64,000 nt of DNA, taken from NCBI RefSeq assembly GCF_001701025.1, contig NZ_CP016793.1, positions 1,674,001 to 1,738,000 on the forward strand, given 5' to 3'. Positions 25,314 through 34,319 of this stretch are shown here, one piece after another (the first letter of the stretch is position 1; every line of letters begins with the position of its first letter). This stretch comes from Lentzea guizhouensis (GTDB lineage: Bacteria; Actinomycetota; Actinomycetes; Mycobacteriales; Pseudonocardiaceae). The notes below the pieces were generated by a model, which saw only the letters and a list, made by a program, of their open reading frames with translations, did no database searches and was not told the DNA's origin. A program made the translations under genes and the position numbers.

Positions 25314-25368
25314 GTGCACCTCCGGGTGTTGAGCTCGTCAGGAGGCGTACCCAGCCAGGGGCCGACCA

Positions 25369-25944
25369 TCACTTCGGGAGTGGAATCCCGGGGACCGAGA
25401 CGGAGGCGCCGGTCGGGGCGAACTGGCCGGAGATCGAGGAGAACGTCAGCGTGAGCGAGTTCACACCTGCGCCGACCTTCTCGTCGAGCACGACGGTGCC
25501 CGAGGTCTTGCCGCCCTGGGTGACGAGGCCGTCCCACTTGCTGCTGGAGGCGGCGTAGGTCCGCTTCAGGTCGTCGAGGACCGCGATGCCGTCGACGGGG
25601 AGGGTCATGCGGGCTTGGGAGGCGTTCGTGGCGGTGACGAAGAGTTTGACGCGGCCGTTCGCCGCCTCCACTCGGGTGACCTCGATCGTGATCATGCCGC
25701 GCTGCTGCTTGAACGAGCCGGTGGTGACCTTCACGTCGGCTGACGGCTCGGTCGTCTCCAGTGCGGCGTCCGGTGTCTCGAAGCCGTTCGTCGTGGTCGT
25801 GGTCGCCGTGATGTTGGGCTGCGCTGCCGAATCGCTGCCGCTCAGTGCAAACTGGATCACACCGAGTGACGCCAGCACACCGGCGGCGACAGCCGCGATG
25901 GCGATCACGGTCTTACCTCGGCGCGTGACCCTGCGATGCTGCAT
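25369..25944 (-). CDS. Secreted or membrane-anchored DUF4352-like protein
   Basis: A 191-residue protein. A basic N-terminus and one hydrophobic helix (VIAIAAVAAGVLASLGVIQFAL) form a signal anchor, followed by a Thr-rich linker and a beta-sandwich domain (MITIEVTRVEAANGRVKLFV, LKRTYAASSSKWD, GTVVLDEKVGAG) of the extracellular DUF4352 style. ATG 25944 has GAGG five bases upstream. It probably sits on the outer face of the membrane; the ligand is unknown. Confidence 0.7.
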   Translation of the reverse strand: MQHRRVTRRGKTVIAIAAVAAGVLASLGVIQFALSGSDSAAQPNITATTTTTNGFETPDAALETTEPSADVKVTTGSFKQQRGMITIEVTRVEAANGRVKLFVTATNASQARMTLPVDGIAVLDDLKRTYAASSSKWDGLVTQGGKTSGTVVLDEKVGAGVNSLTLTFSSISGQFAPTGASVSVPGIPLPK

Positions 25945-26044
25945 GACTTCCTCTGCTCGACCCCGCGACAAAACACAGCTCCCCCACTGAGCGCAGCCAG
26001 TCTCATCTCGAATGGGTGAAACGTCAATGCGCTAGGGTCCGCGC

Positions 26045-26278
26045 GTGTCTGAAGATGTCGCCGAGTTCACGGCCCCGCAGCTGCTCACCACCCAAATCGT
26101 CGACTCCGCCGCCGAGGCGATCGAAGCGGTCCAGGCCGCTGACGTGCTCGATCTCGGTGTGCGGGTGTACAACCGCCTCGTTCCCGACGCCGAAGACGGC
26201 GAGTCGCTGGACGAGGAGTGGGTCATCGAGGTCTACAGCAACGCACCCGCGGTCGACCCCGACCAGGACGAGGACTGA
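26045..26278 (+). CDS. Small acidic hypothetical protein
   Basis: A 77-residue, strongly acidic protein starting at GTG 26045 (APQLLTTQIVDSAAEAIEAV, then WVIEVYSNAPAVDPDQDED). It has one amphipathic helix and one beta strand. No family or motif was recognised. It lies alone between two minus-strand genes. Confidence 0.6.
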   Translation: MSEDVAEFTAPQLLTTQIVDSAAEAIEAVQAADVLDLGVRVYNRLVPDAEDGESLDEEWVIEVYSNAPAVDPDQDED

Positions 26279-26327
26279 GCAGCACAACGGGGGCACACCG
26301 GCCAGGCGTGCCCCCACCCTCGTCCTG

Positions 26328-27260
26328 CTAGACCGTCAGCACCACCTTGCCGCGCACGTGCCCGCCTTCCAGCAACCGGTGTGCCGCAGCGGCTTCCGCC
26401 AGCGGGAACGTCCGCTGCACCTCGACCTCCAGCTCGCCGGAGGCGACCAGGTCGGCCAACCACTGCGTCTGCGCCGCGTCAGGCCGCGCCCACGTGTTCG
26501 TCACGCCGTGCTCCAGCGCCCGCTGCCCGTCCACAATGGACGTCATCCGCGCCCGGTCGCGCACCAGCCACAACGACTGGTCGAACGCCACCCCGCCGAC
26601 GTTGTCGACCACCGCGTCGACCTTCCCGTCCCCGCCCACGAGCTCGGCCACCGCGTCGACCAGCGCGTCGCCGTACGCGACGGGCTCGGCGCCCAGGGAG
26701 CGCACGAAGTCGTGGTTGCGCGGCGACGCCGTCCCGATCACCCGCGCGACACCCAGTGCCCGCGCGATCTGCACCTGCAGGTGACCGACACCGCCCGCGG
26801 CCGCGTGTACCAGCACGACGTCGCCCTCACCGGCGCCGACGGCCTTCAGCGACTGCAACGCGGTCAGCCCGGCCAACGGCAGCGCGGCCGCCGTCACGAA
26901 GTCCACAGTGGACGGCTTGCGGGCCACCATGCGGTCCGGCAGCGAGATCAGCTCGGCGTAGGCACCGAACTGCACGTGGTCCTTGCGCGCGTACGCGAGC
27001 ACCTCGTCGCCGGGCTGCCAGTCGCGCACGCCGATCCCGACCGCGCGCACCACCCCGGCCACGTCCCAGCCGGGGATCAACGGCGTGTGGTGCGGCATCA
27101 GCCCCCGCAGGTAGCCGGCGCGGATCTTGAAGTCCACCGGGTTCACCCCCGCGGCCCTCACCTCCACCAGCACCTGGTCCGGGCCGAGCAGCGGATCCGG
27201 CAGGTCCCGCAACGTCATGACCTCGGGGTCACCGAACTCGGTGAGCGCAATCGCCTTCAC
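26328..27260 (-). CDS. MDR-family NADP-dependent oxidoreductase
   Basis: A 310-residue zinc-free medium-chain reductase of the quinone oxidoreductase type. Residues 1-110 are the GroES-like domain (NPVDFKIRAGYL, PGWDVAGVV); the Rossmann fold has VLVHAAAGGVGHLQVQIARA, the AAxGGVG nucleotide loop. The zinc cysteines of alcohol dehydrogenases are missing. It would reduce quinones or enones with NADPH. GTG 27260 overlaps the glnE stop, so it is translated after glnE. Confidence 0.88.
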   Translation of the reverse strand: MKAIALTEFGDPEVMTLRDLPDPLLGPDQVLVEVRAAGVNPVDFKIRAGYLRGLMPHHTPLIPGWDVAGVVRAVGIGVRDWQPGDEVLAYARKDHVQFGAYAELISLPDRMVARKPSTVDFVTAAALPLAGLTALQSLKAVGAGEGDVVLVHAAAGGVGHLQVQIARALGVARVIGTASPRNHDFVRSLGAEPVAYGDALVDAVAELVGGDGKVDAVVDNVGGVAFDQSLWLVRDRARMTSIVDGQRALEHGVTNTWARPDAAQTQWLADLVASGELEVEVQRTFPLAEAAAAHRLLEGGHVRGKVVLTV

Positions 27261-30151
27261 AGTCCCTCACCGTAGAAGACACGCTCCGCGACCGCACGCG
27301 CACGCCGGGTGGTGCGGCGGTACTCCTCCAGGAACTCACCGGGATCCCCACCGGGCGGGTACCCCATGACCGACGCGACCGCCACCAGGTCGCGCCCCGA
27401 GGTCGGCAGCTGGTCGGACGCCTTGCCGCGCACCAGCGTCACCGCGTTGCGCGCGTGCGTCGCGAGGTTCCACGCGGCGGTCAACGCCGACGCGTCCTCC
27501 TGCGACAACAACCCCGCCTCGACCGCGGCCGCCATCGCGACCATTGTGGACGGTGTGCGCAGACCGGGCACCGCGCCGGAGTGCTGCAGCTGCAGCAGCT
27601 GCACGGTCCACTCGACGTCCGCGAGCCCGCCGCGGCCGAGCTTGGTGTGCGTGCTCGGGTCGGCACCGCGCGGCAGCCGTTCCGCGTCGACCCGCGCCTT
27701 GATCCGCCGGATCTCCCGCACCGACGCCGCGTCCAGCCCGGCCGCCGGGTACCGCAACGGCTCGATCAACGCCTCGAAGTCCTCGCCCAGCGCGGCGTCT
27801 CCCGCGATGCACCGCGCCCGCAGCAGCGCCTGCTTCTCCCACACCTCGGCCCACTTGCCGTAGTAGGCGCGGTAGGAGTCCAACGTCCGCACCAGCGGTC
27901 CCTGCCGCCCCTCCGGCCGCAGGTCGGCGTCCACCTGCAGCGGCGGGTCCTGCGACGGCGCGCCGAGCAGCCGCCGGATGTTCTCCACGATCCCGCTCGC
28001 CCACGTCGCCGCCTCGGCGTCGGTCACGCCCTCGAACGGCCGGCACACGAACATCACGTCCGCGTCCGAGCCGTACCCGAGCTCCCGGCCACCGAGCCGG
28101 CCCATGCCGATCACCGCCAGCGCCGCCACCGGCTCACCGGCCGACCGCACCGCCGCGTCGAGCGCGCTCTGCAGCACCGCCACCCACACCTCGGACAGCG
28201 ACACGCACACCGTCTCCAGCGGCATGAGACCCAGCAGGTCCGCCGCCGCGATGCGCAGCAGCTCGTGCCGCCGCAACGACCGCGCCGCCGTGACCGCCCG
28301 CGCCAGCTCCGGGTGCCGCGACACCGCGCTGCGCAGCGGGTTCCCGACCGTGAACGGATCACGGCCGACCAACGCCTCGGTGTCGGCCAGCAGCCGCAAC
28401 ACCTCCGGCGCGCGCACCAGCAGGTCCGGCACCAGCTTGGACGTGCCGAGCAGCACGGCGAGCCGTTCGACGACGGCTCCCTCGTCCCGCAACAGCCTCA
28501 GGTACCAGGGCGTTTCCGCGAGCGCCTCGGACACCTTGCGGTAGGCGAGCAGCCCTCCGTCCGGGTCGGGTGTGCCGGCGAACAGGTGCAGCAGCACCGG
28601 CAGCAACGCACCCTGGATCCGGGCACGCCGGGACATGCCGTGCGTCAACGCCTGGATGTGCCGCAACGCGCCGTCGGGCGAGGTGTAGCCCAACGCGGCC
28701 AGCCGGGCCACCGCCTCCTTGGTGGTGAGCCGCAACGCCTCGGTCGGCACACCCGCGACGGCCTGCAGCAGCGGCCGGTAGAACAGCTTCTCGTGCAGCC
28801 GCCGGACCTGGTTGGCGTGCTTGCGGAACTCCGCGAGCAGCACCTGCCCCTCCGACCGCTGCCCGTCCGCGGCCAGCCCGACCGACCGCGCCAGCCAGCG
28901 CAGCGCCGTGACGTCGTCGTCGGCCGGGAAGAGGTGCGTGCGCAGCAGCCGCTGCAGCTGCAACCGGTGCTCCAGCGTGCGCAGGAACCGGTAGGACCGC
29001 CCGAAGTCCGCCGCGTCGTCGCGCCCGACGTACCCGCCCTTGCCCAGCGCGGCCAGCGCCGCGGTCGTCGCCTGGATCCGCAGCTCCTCGTCCGAGCGAC
29101 CGTGCACGAGCTGCAGCAGCTGCACCGCGAACTCGACATCGCGCAGCCCGCCGCGGCCGAGCTTCAGCTCCCGTTCGGCCAAGCCGGTCGGCACGTGGTC
29201 CTCGACCCGGCGCCGCATCGCCTGCACGTCCTCGACGAAGTTCTCCCGCTCGGCCGCCGTCCACACGTACGGGCGCACCACGTCGAGGTAGGACTGGCCG
29301 AGCTCGGCGTCACCCGCGACCGGCCTGGCCTTGAGCAACGCCTGGAACTCCCAGGTCCGCGCCCACTTCTTGTAGTAGGACGCGTGCCCGTCGAGCGTGC
29401 GGACCAGCGCGCCCGCCTTGCCCTCGGGCCGCAGCGCCGCGTCCACCTCGAAGCACGACTGGCCGGCGATCTGCATCATCGAGCTGGCCAGCCGGGTCGC
29501 CACACCCAGGTCGCCCTCGGCCACGAACACGACGTCGACGTCGCTCACGTAGTTCAGCTCGTTCGCGCCGCACTTGCCCATCGCGATCACCGCGAGCCGG
29601 CACTTCTCGGTACCACTGACCTTCTCCGCGGCCAGCTCCAACGACCGCCGCAACGCCGACACCGCGAGGTCGGACAGCTGCTCGGCAACCGTGTCGTACG
29701 GAACGTACGGCAGCTCGGGTTCGACCACGTGCGCCAGGTCGTTGGCCGCGATGAGCAGCAGTTTCGCCCGGTACTCGATGCGCAGGACACCCTCGCCCGG
29801 CAACGTCACGTCGACCTCGTCGGTGAGCGACCGCCAGCGTTCGGGGTTCGCGACGAGGAAGTCCGACAACGCCGTGGACGAGCCGAGCACCGCGAGCAGC
29901 CGGCCGCGCACCACGACGTCGGAGTGCAGGTCGGCGGAGAGCGCGTCCCAGTCGGCAACGGCTTGGAGCCGCTCCAAGCCGCGCAGCGCGAGGTCCGGAT
30001 CAGGGCAGCGGGCGAGCGCGGCGAGCACCGGTTCGGCGCCGTCGGCGGGACGGCGGTCAGCCCACAGCCCGAGGCCGCGCAGCACTTCCTCGCTGCGCGG
30101 TTCGGTGAGCCCGAATCTGGCTGGTGACGCGGCGCGGACTGGTTCGCTCAT
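27257..30151 (-). CDS. glnE: Glutamine synthetase adenylyl/deadenylyltransferase
   Basis: A 964-residue bifunctional enzyme that adds AMP to, and removes it from, the tyrosine of GlnA1 according to nitrogen status. It has two nucleotidyltransferase domains in tandem, each with a G-G-x-D-x-D core: GKCGANELNYVSDVDVVFV (deadenylylating half) and GRLGGRELGYGSDADVMFV (adenylylating half). Each is followed by a helical GlnD-PII-type linker (LKLGRGGLRDVEF and TKLGRGGLADVEW). Full length for the family. ATG 30151 is preferred over the adjacent GTG 30154. The target is encoded 14 kb away at 12115. Confidence 0.97.
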   Translation of the reverse strand: MSEPVRAASPARFGLTEPRSEEVLRGLGLWADRRPADGAEPVLAALARCPDPDLALRGLERLQAVADWDALSADLHSDVVVRGRLLAVLGSSTALSDFLVANPERWRSLTDEVDVTLPGEGVLRIEYRAKLLLIAANDLAHVVEPELPYVPYDTVAEQLSDLAVSALRRSLELAAEKVSGTEKCRLAVIAMGKCGANELNYVSDVDVVFVAEGDLGVATRLASSMMQIAGQSCFEVDAALRPEGKAGALVRTLDGHASYYKKWARTWEFQALLKARPVAGDAELGQSYLDVVRPYVWTAAERENFVEDVQAMRRRVEDHVPTGLAERELKLGRGGLRDVEFAVQLLQLVHGRSDEELRIQATTAALAALGKGGYVGRDDAADFGRSYRFLRTLEHRLQLQRLLRTHLFPADDDVTALRWLARSVGLAADGQRSEGQVLLAEFRKHANQVRRLHEKLFYRPLLQAVAGVPTEALRLTTKEAVARLAALGYTSPDGALRHIQALTHGMSRRARIQGALLPVLLHLFAGTPDPDGGLLAYRKVSEALAETPWYLRLLRDEGAVVERLAVLLGTSKLVPDLLVRAPEVLRLLADTEALVGRDPFTVGNPLRSAVSRHPELARAVTAARSLRRHELLRIAAADLLGLMPLETVCVSLSEVWVAVLQSALDAAVRSAGEPVAALAVIGMGRLGGRELGYGSDADVMFVCRPFEGVTDAEAATWASGIVENIRRLLGAPSQDPPLQVDADLRPEGRQGPLVRTLDSYRAYYGKWAEVWEKQALLRARCIAGDAALGEDFEALIEPLRYPAAGLDAASVREIRRIKARVDAERLPRGADPSTHTKLGRGGLADVEWTVQLLQLQHSGAVPGLRTPSTMVAMAAAVEAGLLSQEDASALTAAWNLATHARNAVTLVRGKASDQLPTSGRDLVAVASVMGYPPGGDPGEFLEEYRRTTRRARAVAERVFYGEGL

Positions 30152-30177
30152 CACGAACCAACCTAGTCGTCGTGGTG

Positions 30178-30363
30178 CTAGAACACGATCAGGGAGAGGC
30201 CGTAGAGCACGACCGCGACACAGCCGGCGAAGCTCGCGTACGCGCCGGCCTTCTTGTCACCCGACAACGCCCGGATCCCGACGACGAACAACGTCACCAC
30301 GAGCACCGTGACGATCAGCGTGGCCCCGAAGACCTGCACCAACGCCATCCAGTTGACCGTCAT
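30178..30363 (-). CDS. Small two-helix membrane protein after pit
   Basis: A 61-residue protein with two transmembrane helices (ALVQVFGATLIVTVLVVTLFVV and AGCVAVVLYGLSLIVF) around a short positively charged loop. It overlaps the phosphate transporter stop (ATGA) and is therefore probably made with it. A small partner of this kind commonly follows actinobacterial pit genes; its role is unknown. Confidence 0.78.
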   Translation of the reverse strand: MTVNWMALVQVFGATLIVTVLVVTLFVVGIRALSGDKKAGAYASFAGCVAVVLYGLSLIVF

Positions 30364-31493
30364 GCCGCCACCTTGTGCAGCTCGGCCTGCGCGGCCACCT
30401 CGTCCACGATGTGCTCCGGCTTGACCGGCTCACGACGGGACAGGATCCAGATGCCGAGCGACACGGCGCTGCCGATCACCGCGACGCCGATGACACCGGC
30501 GGTGCCGCTGGAGGCCCACTTGCCGGCGATGGCGCCGACGATGCCCGCGGCGGGCAGCGTGAGCAGCCAGCCCGCGGCCATCTTGCCCATGGTGCCCCAC
30601 TTGACGCCGTGCCGGTCACGGCCGAGGCCGGAGCCCATGATGCCGCCGGACGCGACGTGCGTGGTGGACAGCGCGAACCCGAGGTGGGAGGACGCGAGGA
30701 TCGCCGTGGCGGTCGAGGTCTGCGCCGCGAAGCCCTGCGCGGGCTCGATGGTGGTGAGGCCGCGGCCCAGGGTGTGCGTGATGCGCCAGCCGCCGAGGTA
30801 GGTGCCGAGCGCGATCGCGACACCGGCGCTGACGATCACCCAGGTGGGCGGGCCGGAACCGGGCGCGAGCGAACCGGAGGTGATCAGCGCGAGCGTGATG
30901 ATGCCCATCGTCTTCTGCGCGTCGTTGGTGCCGTGCGCGAGGGAGACGAGCGAGGCGGACGCGACCTGGCCGACCTTGAAGCCGGTGTGCGAGACGCGCG
31001 AGTCGGCCGCCTTCTTGAGCCGGTAGACGACGATCGTGGCGATGGCCGCGACCAGACCGGCGACCAGCGGCGCGACGATCGCGGGCACCAGCACCTTGTC
31101 GACGACCTTCGCGAAGTGGATGGCGTCCACACCGGAGGCGACCCACGCGGCACCGATCAAGCCGCCGAACAACGCGTGCGACGAGCTCGACGGCAGACCC
31201 ACGTACCAGGTGACGAGGTTCCACATGATCGCGCCGACCAGTCCGCCGAAGATGATGGCCGGCGTGATCTGGGCGTCGTCGACGATCCCGCCGGAGATGG
31301 TCTTGGCCACCTCGACGGACAGAAATGCGCCGACGAGGTTCAGAACCGCCGACAACGCGACCGCCGTGCGGGGCTTGAGAGCACCGGTGGCGATGGAGGT
31401 GGCCATGGCGTTGGCCGTGTCGTGGAACCCGTTGGTGAAGTCGAAGATGAGAGCAGTGACAACAACGATGATCACTACAAGTGCGGGATCCAC
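30360..31493 (-). CDS. pit: PitA-family inorganic phosphate transporter
   Basis: A 377-residue, multi-pass low-affinity phosphate transporter that symports metal-phosphate with protons. The inverted repeat signatures are DFTNGFHDTANAMATSIATG in the first half and SLAHGTNDAQKTMGIITLAL in the second; VGLPSSSSHALFGGLIGA and LSTTHVASGGIMGSG are the paired pore motifs. GTG 31493 has GGAGG four bases upstream. No PHO-box repeats are obvious in front of it, as expected for a constitutive Pit system. Confidence 0.93.
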   Translation of the reverse strand: MDPALVVIIVVVTALIFDFTNGFHDTANAMATSIATGALKPRTAVALSAVLNLVGAFLSVEVAKTISGGIVDDAQITPAIIFGGLVGAIMWNLVTWYVGLPSSSSHALFGGLIGAAWVASGVDAIHFAKVVDKVLVPAIVAPLVAGLVAAIATIVVYRLKKAADSRVSHTGFKVGQVASASLVSLAHGTNDAQKTMGIITLALITSGSLAPGSGPPTWVIVSAGVAIALGTYLGGWRITHTLGRGLTTIEPAQGFAAQTSTATAILASSHLGFALSTTHVASGGIMGSGLGRDRHGVKWGTMGKMAAGWLLTLPAAGIVGAIAGKWASSGTAGVIGVAVIGSAVSLGIWILSRREPVKPEHIVDEVAAQAELHKVAA

Positions 31494-31579
31494 ACTGATC
31501 CTCCGGCTGGATCGAACAAGCTGTCCAGGAGGTTACGGTACCGCCAACGGAGGATGTCTTAAAACCTACGAAAGTAACG

Positions 31580-32335
31580 TCACACCAACGGAAGTTGTGT
31601 GCCCAAACGCCCCACTGGCGACAGTTCTCCTCGTACGAGCTGGGCGAATCGGGCGACGAACGGCCGCCAGACCTCTTCGATGTCGCGGTGCGCCTCTTCC
31701 AGGAAGTCCCGGTCGAAGTGCTGCGGCCGGGCGCACGCCGCCGCTTCCGGATCCTTGTCGGCCCAGTGCAAGACGATTTCCGGAGTGGTCTCGATGTGGA
31801 ACTGCAGGCCGTAAGCACTCGTTCCGACCCGAAAGGCCTGATTCGGGTATTTCGGGGAAGCGGCGAGCAGTTCCGCACCCGGCGGCAACAGGTGGACTTC
31901 GTCACTGTGGAACTGCACGACATCAGGCGTGAACGGGAGATCCGCGAACAACGGGTCGTTTCCGGCGACATCCCGTTTCGCCACGAGCAGGATCCCGACC
32001 TCCGGCCCCTGCGGCCCCTTCCGCACCTGCCCGCCGGTCGCCGCCGCGAGCAGCTGCGCACCGAGGCAGATCGCCAGCGTCGGCAGCCCCTTCGAGACCG
32101 CGCTCGACAGCAGTTTGCGCACGTCGGCGAGCCACGGGTGGTCGAGGTCGTCCAACGCCCCCATCTCGCCGCCGAGGCAGATCACGCCGTCGTACCCGTC
32201 GAGCGTGGCAGGCGCCGGCGCCTCCCGCAGCATGACGAGGTCGAGCTCGACGCCCTCCGCCGCCAGCCAGGTACCGAGCTTGGCCAGCGGGTCGGACTTC
32301 GAGGGCTGCAGCACGAGCAAACGCGGAGAAGTCAC
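31580..32335 (-). CDS. Type 1 glutamine amidotransferase
   Basis: A 251-residue class I GATase-fold protein related to GMP synthase-like amidotransferases. The catalytic triad is visible: Cys in AICLGAQLLAAATGG, and His and Glu in YGLQFHIETTPE. No synthase domain is attached and no partner is adjacent, so the acceptor is unknown. GTG 32335 is a moderate choice with a weak ribosome-binding site; longer in-frame starts exist upstream. Confidence 0.82.
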   Translation of the reverse strand: MTSPRLLVLQPSKSDPLAKLGTWLAAEGVELDLVMLREAPAPATLDGYDGVICLGGEMGALDDLDHPWLADVRKLLSSAVSKGLPTLAICLGAQLLAAATGGQVRKGPQGPEVGILLVAKRDVAGNDPLFADLPFTPDVVQFHSDEVHLLPPGAELLAASPKYPNQAFRVGTSAYGLQFHIETTPEIVLHWADKDPEAAACARPQHFDRDFLEEAHRDIEEVWRPFVARFAQLVRGELSPVGRLGTQLPLV

Positions 32336-32360
32336 ATCCGAGAGCGTAGGTGGGGCGCGC

Positions 32361-32807
32361 TCAGCAATGACACGCGACCTGCGAAACAGTCCCAGCGGAA
32401 CCACTCGCCGTGACCAGCCCGGATCCCTCGACCGGATAGCCGGCCCGCTCCCACGCCGTGATGCCGCCAGCCAGCCGCTTCACCCGGTAACCGCGCTGAG
32501 CCAACGCGAGCGCGCCCTTCGTGGCGGCGTTGCACTGGAAGCTCTCGCAGTAGCAGACGTAGACCAGACCGGGATCGAGATCCACCCGTTCGGGCAGGTC
32601 GCGGTAGGACAGGTTGATCGCACCGGGGATGCGCTTGGCCGCGAACGCCTCGGGGCTGCGCGTCTCGACGAGCACGTACCCCTGGGTGTCACCGGCGAGC
32701 ATGTCGCGGTACACGTCGTCCGGGTCGGCCTCGAACGCGAGCTCGGCGGCGAAGAAGCTGGCTGCGGTCTGCGGGTCGGCGGCGGGGAAGCGCAGTGTGT
32801 TGGTCAT
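32361..32807 (-). CDS. Rhodanese-domain protein
   Basis: A 148-residue single-domain rhodanese. Key segments: YVLVETRSPEAFAAKRIPGA (CDC25-like substrate loop), VYVCYCESFQCNAATKGALA (active-site loop with the persulfide-carrying Cys) and GYRVKRLAGGITAWERAGYP. It would transfer sulfane sulfur. It is divergent from the Lrp-type regulator with 80 bp between starts, so that regulator may control it. Confidence 0.87.
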   Translation of the reverse strand: MTNTLRFPAADPQTAASFFAAELAFEADPDDVYRDMLAGDTQGYVLVETRSPEAFAAKRIPGAINLSYRDLPERVDLDPGLVYVCYCESFQCNAATKGALALAQRGYRVKRLAGGITAWERAGYPVEGSGLVTASGSAGTVSQVACHC

Positions 32808-32887
32808 GCCGTTGATCCTGCTGGCCCACTCTGCCGTGGGACATGCGGAAGTCCAGGCGTTCCGGTGCTTCTGCCTATGATTTCCAG

Positions 32888-33340
32888 GTGGAGATCGACG
32901 CCCTGGACTGGAAGATCCTCGAGCTGCTGCAGCAGGACGGCCGCATGTCGTTCACCGCGCTGGCCCGCGAGGTGTCCCTGTCCGCACCGGCCGTGACCGA
33001 ACGCGTGCGCCGGCTGGAGTCGCTCGGCGTGATCACCGGCTACACCGCGGTCGTGTCCCCGCCCCGCCTCGGCCTGCCGATCGAGTCGATCGTCCGGGTC
33101 CGGGTGCGCTCGCTCGACACACCACGGTTCCGCTCGCACGTGCTCGCGCTGCCGCAGGTCCGCGACGCCGACCACGTGACCGGCGACGACTGCTGGCTGC
33201 TGCGCGTGGTGTGCCGGTCGATGGTGGAGCTCGAGGAGCTCGTCGAGGTCATGCAGCGGTACGGCGACACGACGACATCGCTGGTGTTCTCGTCGCACGT
33301 GCGGAACCGGCCGGTGGAGTCGGCGCTGTTCGGCCAGTAG
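32888..33340 (+). CDS. Lrp/AsnC-family transcriptional regulator
   Basis: A 150-residue regulator: an N-terminal helix-turn-helix (ILELLQQDGRMSFTALAREV, SLSAPAVTERVRRLE) and a C-terminal RAM ligand domain (VRVRSLDTPRFRSHVLALPQ). Lrp-type proteins respond to amino acids and usually regulate divergent neighbours, here the rhodanese gene. GTG 32888 is chosen because the DNA-binding domain begins immediately; an in-frame ATG at 32843 would add 15 residues. The TAG stop abuts a large palindromic element. Confidence 0.88.
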   Translation: MEIDALDWKILELLQQDGRMSFTALAREVSLSAPAVTERVRRLESLGVITGYTAVVSPPRLGLPIESIVRVRVRSLDTPRFRSHVLALPQVRDADHVTGDDCWLLRVVCRSMVELEELVEVMQRYGDTTTSLVFSSHVRNRPVESALFGQ

Positions 33341-33494
33341 GGCCTGTGTCGAAGTCCGGTTCGACGGGAGTCGGGCCTGAGGTGGTTCCTGGCGATGCGG
33401 ACGAACAGCCCGCATACCGGTCCGTGGGCTGTTCGCCCGTGCCCTGGGGCCGCCTCAGGCCCGGCTGCCGCGAACACGGATCTCGACACAGGCC
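33341..33494. repeat. 154-bp nested palindrome filling a convergent gap
   Basis: Terminal 12-bp perfect inverted repeats (GGCCTGTGTCGA at 33341 and its complement ending at 33494), inner arms 33372-33385 with 33450-33463 and 33398-33411 with 33426-33439 (13 of 14 pairs each), and a 14-nt loop. It starts one base after the Lrp stop and ends one base before the GNAT stop. It could be a MITE-like element or an unusually long shared terminator; no transposase is present. Confidence 0.75.
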
Positions 33495-34319
33495 TCATTC
33501 CCAGCGGTACTCCGACCAGTCGGAGACGTACCGGAAGCCGATGCCCTGGTAGACGGAGTTCGCGGTGGGGTCGTTGAGATCGGCGGTGAGCACGACGTGG
33601 GCGGCGCCCTCGCGGTGGGCCCACTGGCTGACCGCGGCGGTGGCGGCGGCCGCGTAGCCATGCCTGCGGTGGTCCGGCGGGGTGTAGACCGGGCCGACCC
33701 GCGAGACGCCGCCGACGGGGGTGGTGCTCGCGGCCCACGACACCGGGACGCCGTCGACCAGCCACAGCACGTGCCCGGCGGACATCCAGCGGCTGTCGGC
33801 GGCGCGGCGTTCCGCATGGTCGCGGTCCACGCCGTCGAGCTCGGCGACGAACTCGACCCACCAGCGCGTGACCAGGTCGTCGTCGGCCGGGGTGGCGAGG
33901 CGGGACTCGCCGGGGACGTCCGGGACGACGAGCTCGCCCAGCCGGTAGAGCCGCAGCACGTAGGTCTCGCGGCCGCCGTCGCGCCATGACGCGCGGAAGG
34001 CGTCGACCCGGTCCTTGGGACCGGTGACCTCGGTGAGGTCCGGGGTGTCGGACTGCCGGCGCAGGGCCTCCGCCACGACCGGGGCCGCGGCCGGTGGCAT
34101 GGCGGCGACGTGGAGCGGGCGACCGTCCACTCTGGTCACCGCGCCGACCACGGTTCCGTCGTTGTCGTGCAACGAGATCAGCGTGGCGGCGGCGCGGACA
34201 CCGCGCTGGACCGCGTCGATCGCGGTGAGATGCACGCTGTGGTTGACGGGATCCGCGTCGAGGAACTCGCCGGCGACGGCCACGAAGTCACGGATGTCGT
34301 TGTGCGGTAACGCTTTCAC
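33495..34319 (-). CDS. GNAT-family N-acetyltransferase
   Basis: A 274-residue protein. The C-terminal GNAT domain has the acetyl-CoA loop in VYTPPDHRRHGYAAAATAAV and the LTADLNDPTANSVYQGIGFR end strand. The N-terminal 120 residues form a degenerate second GNAT-like half (VTGPKDRVDAFRASW). The substrate is unknown. The GTG start overlaps the stop of a pseudogenised paralogue upstream (GTGA), so the two once formed a coupled pair. Confidence 0.86.
   Translation of the reverse strand: MKALPHNDIRDFVAVAGEFLDADPVNHSVHLTAIDAVQRGVRAAATLISLHDNDGTVVGAVTRVDGRPLHVAAMPPAAAPVVAEALRRQSDTPDLTEVTGPKDRVDAFRASWRDGGRETYVLRLYRLGELVVPDVPGESRLATPADDDLVTRWWVEFVAELDGVDRDHAERRAADSRWMSAGHVLWLVDGVPVSWAASTTPVGGVSRVGPVYTPPDHRRHGYAAAATAAVSQWAHREGAAHVVLTADLNDPTANSVYQGIGFRYVSDWSEYRWE

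Noticed and set aside
27455..30127. 890-codon frame antisense to glnE
   Set aside because: A mirror of glnE codons with extreme Arg/Gln/His content; no motif.
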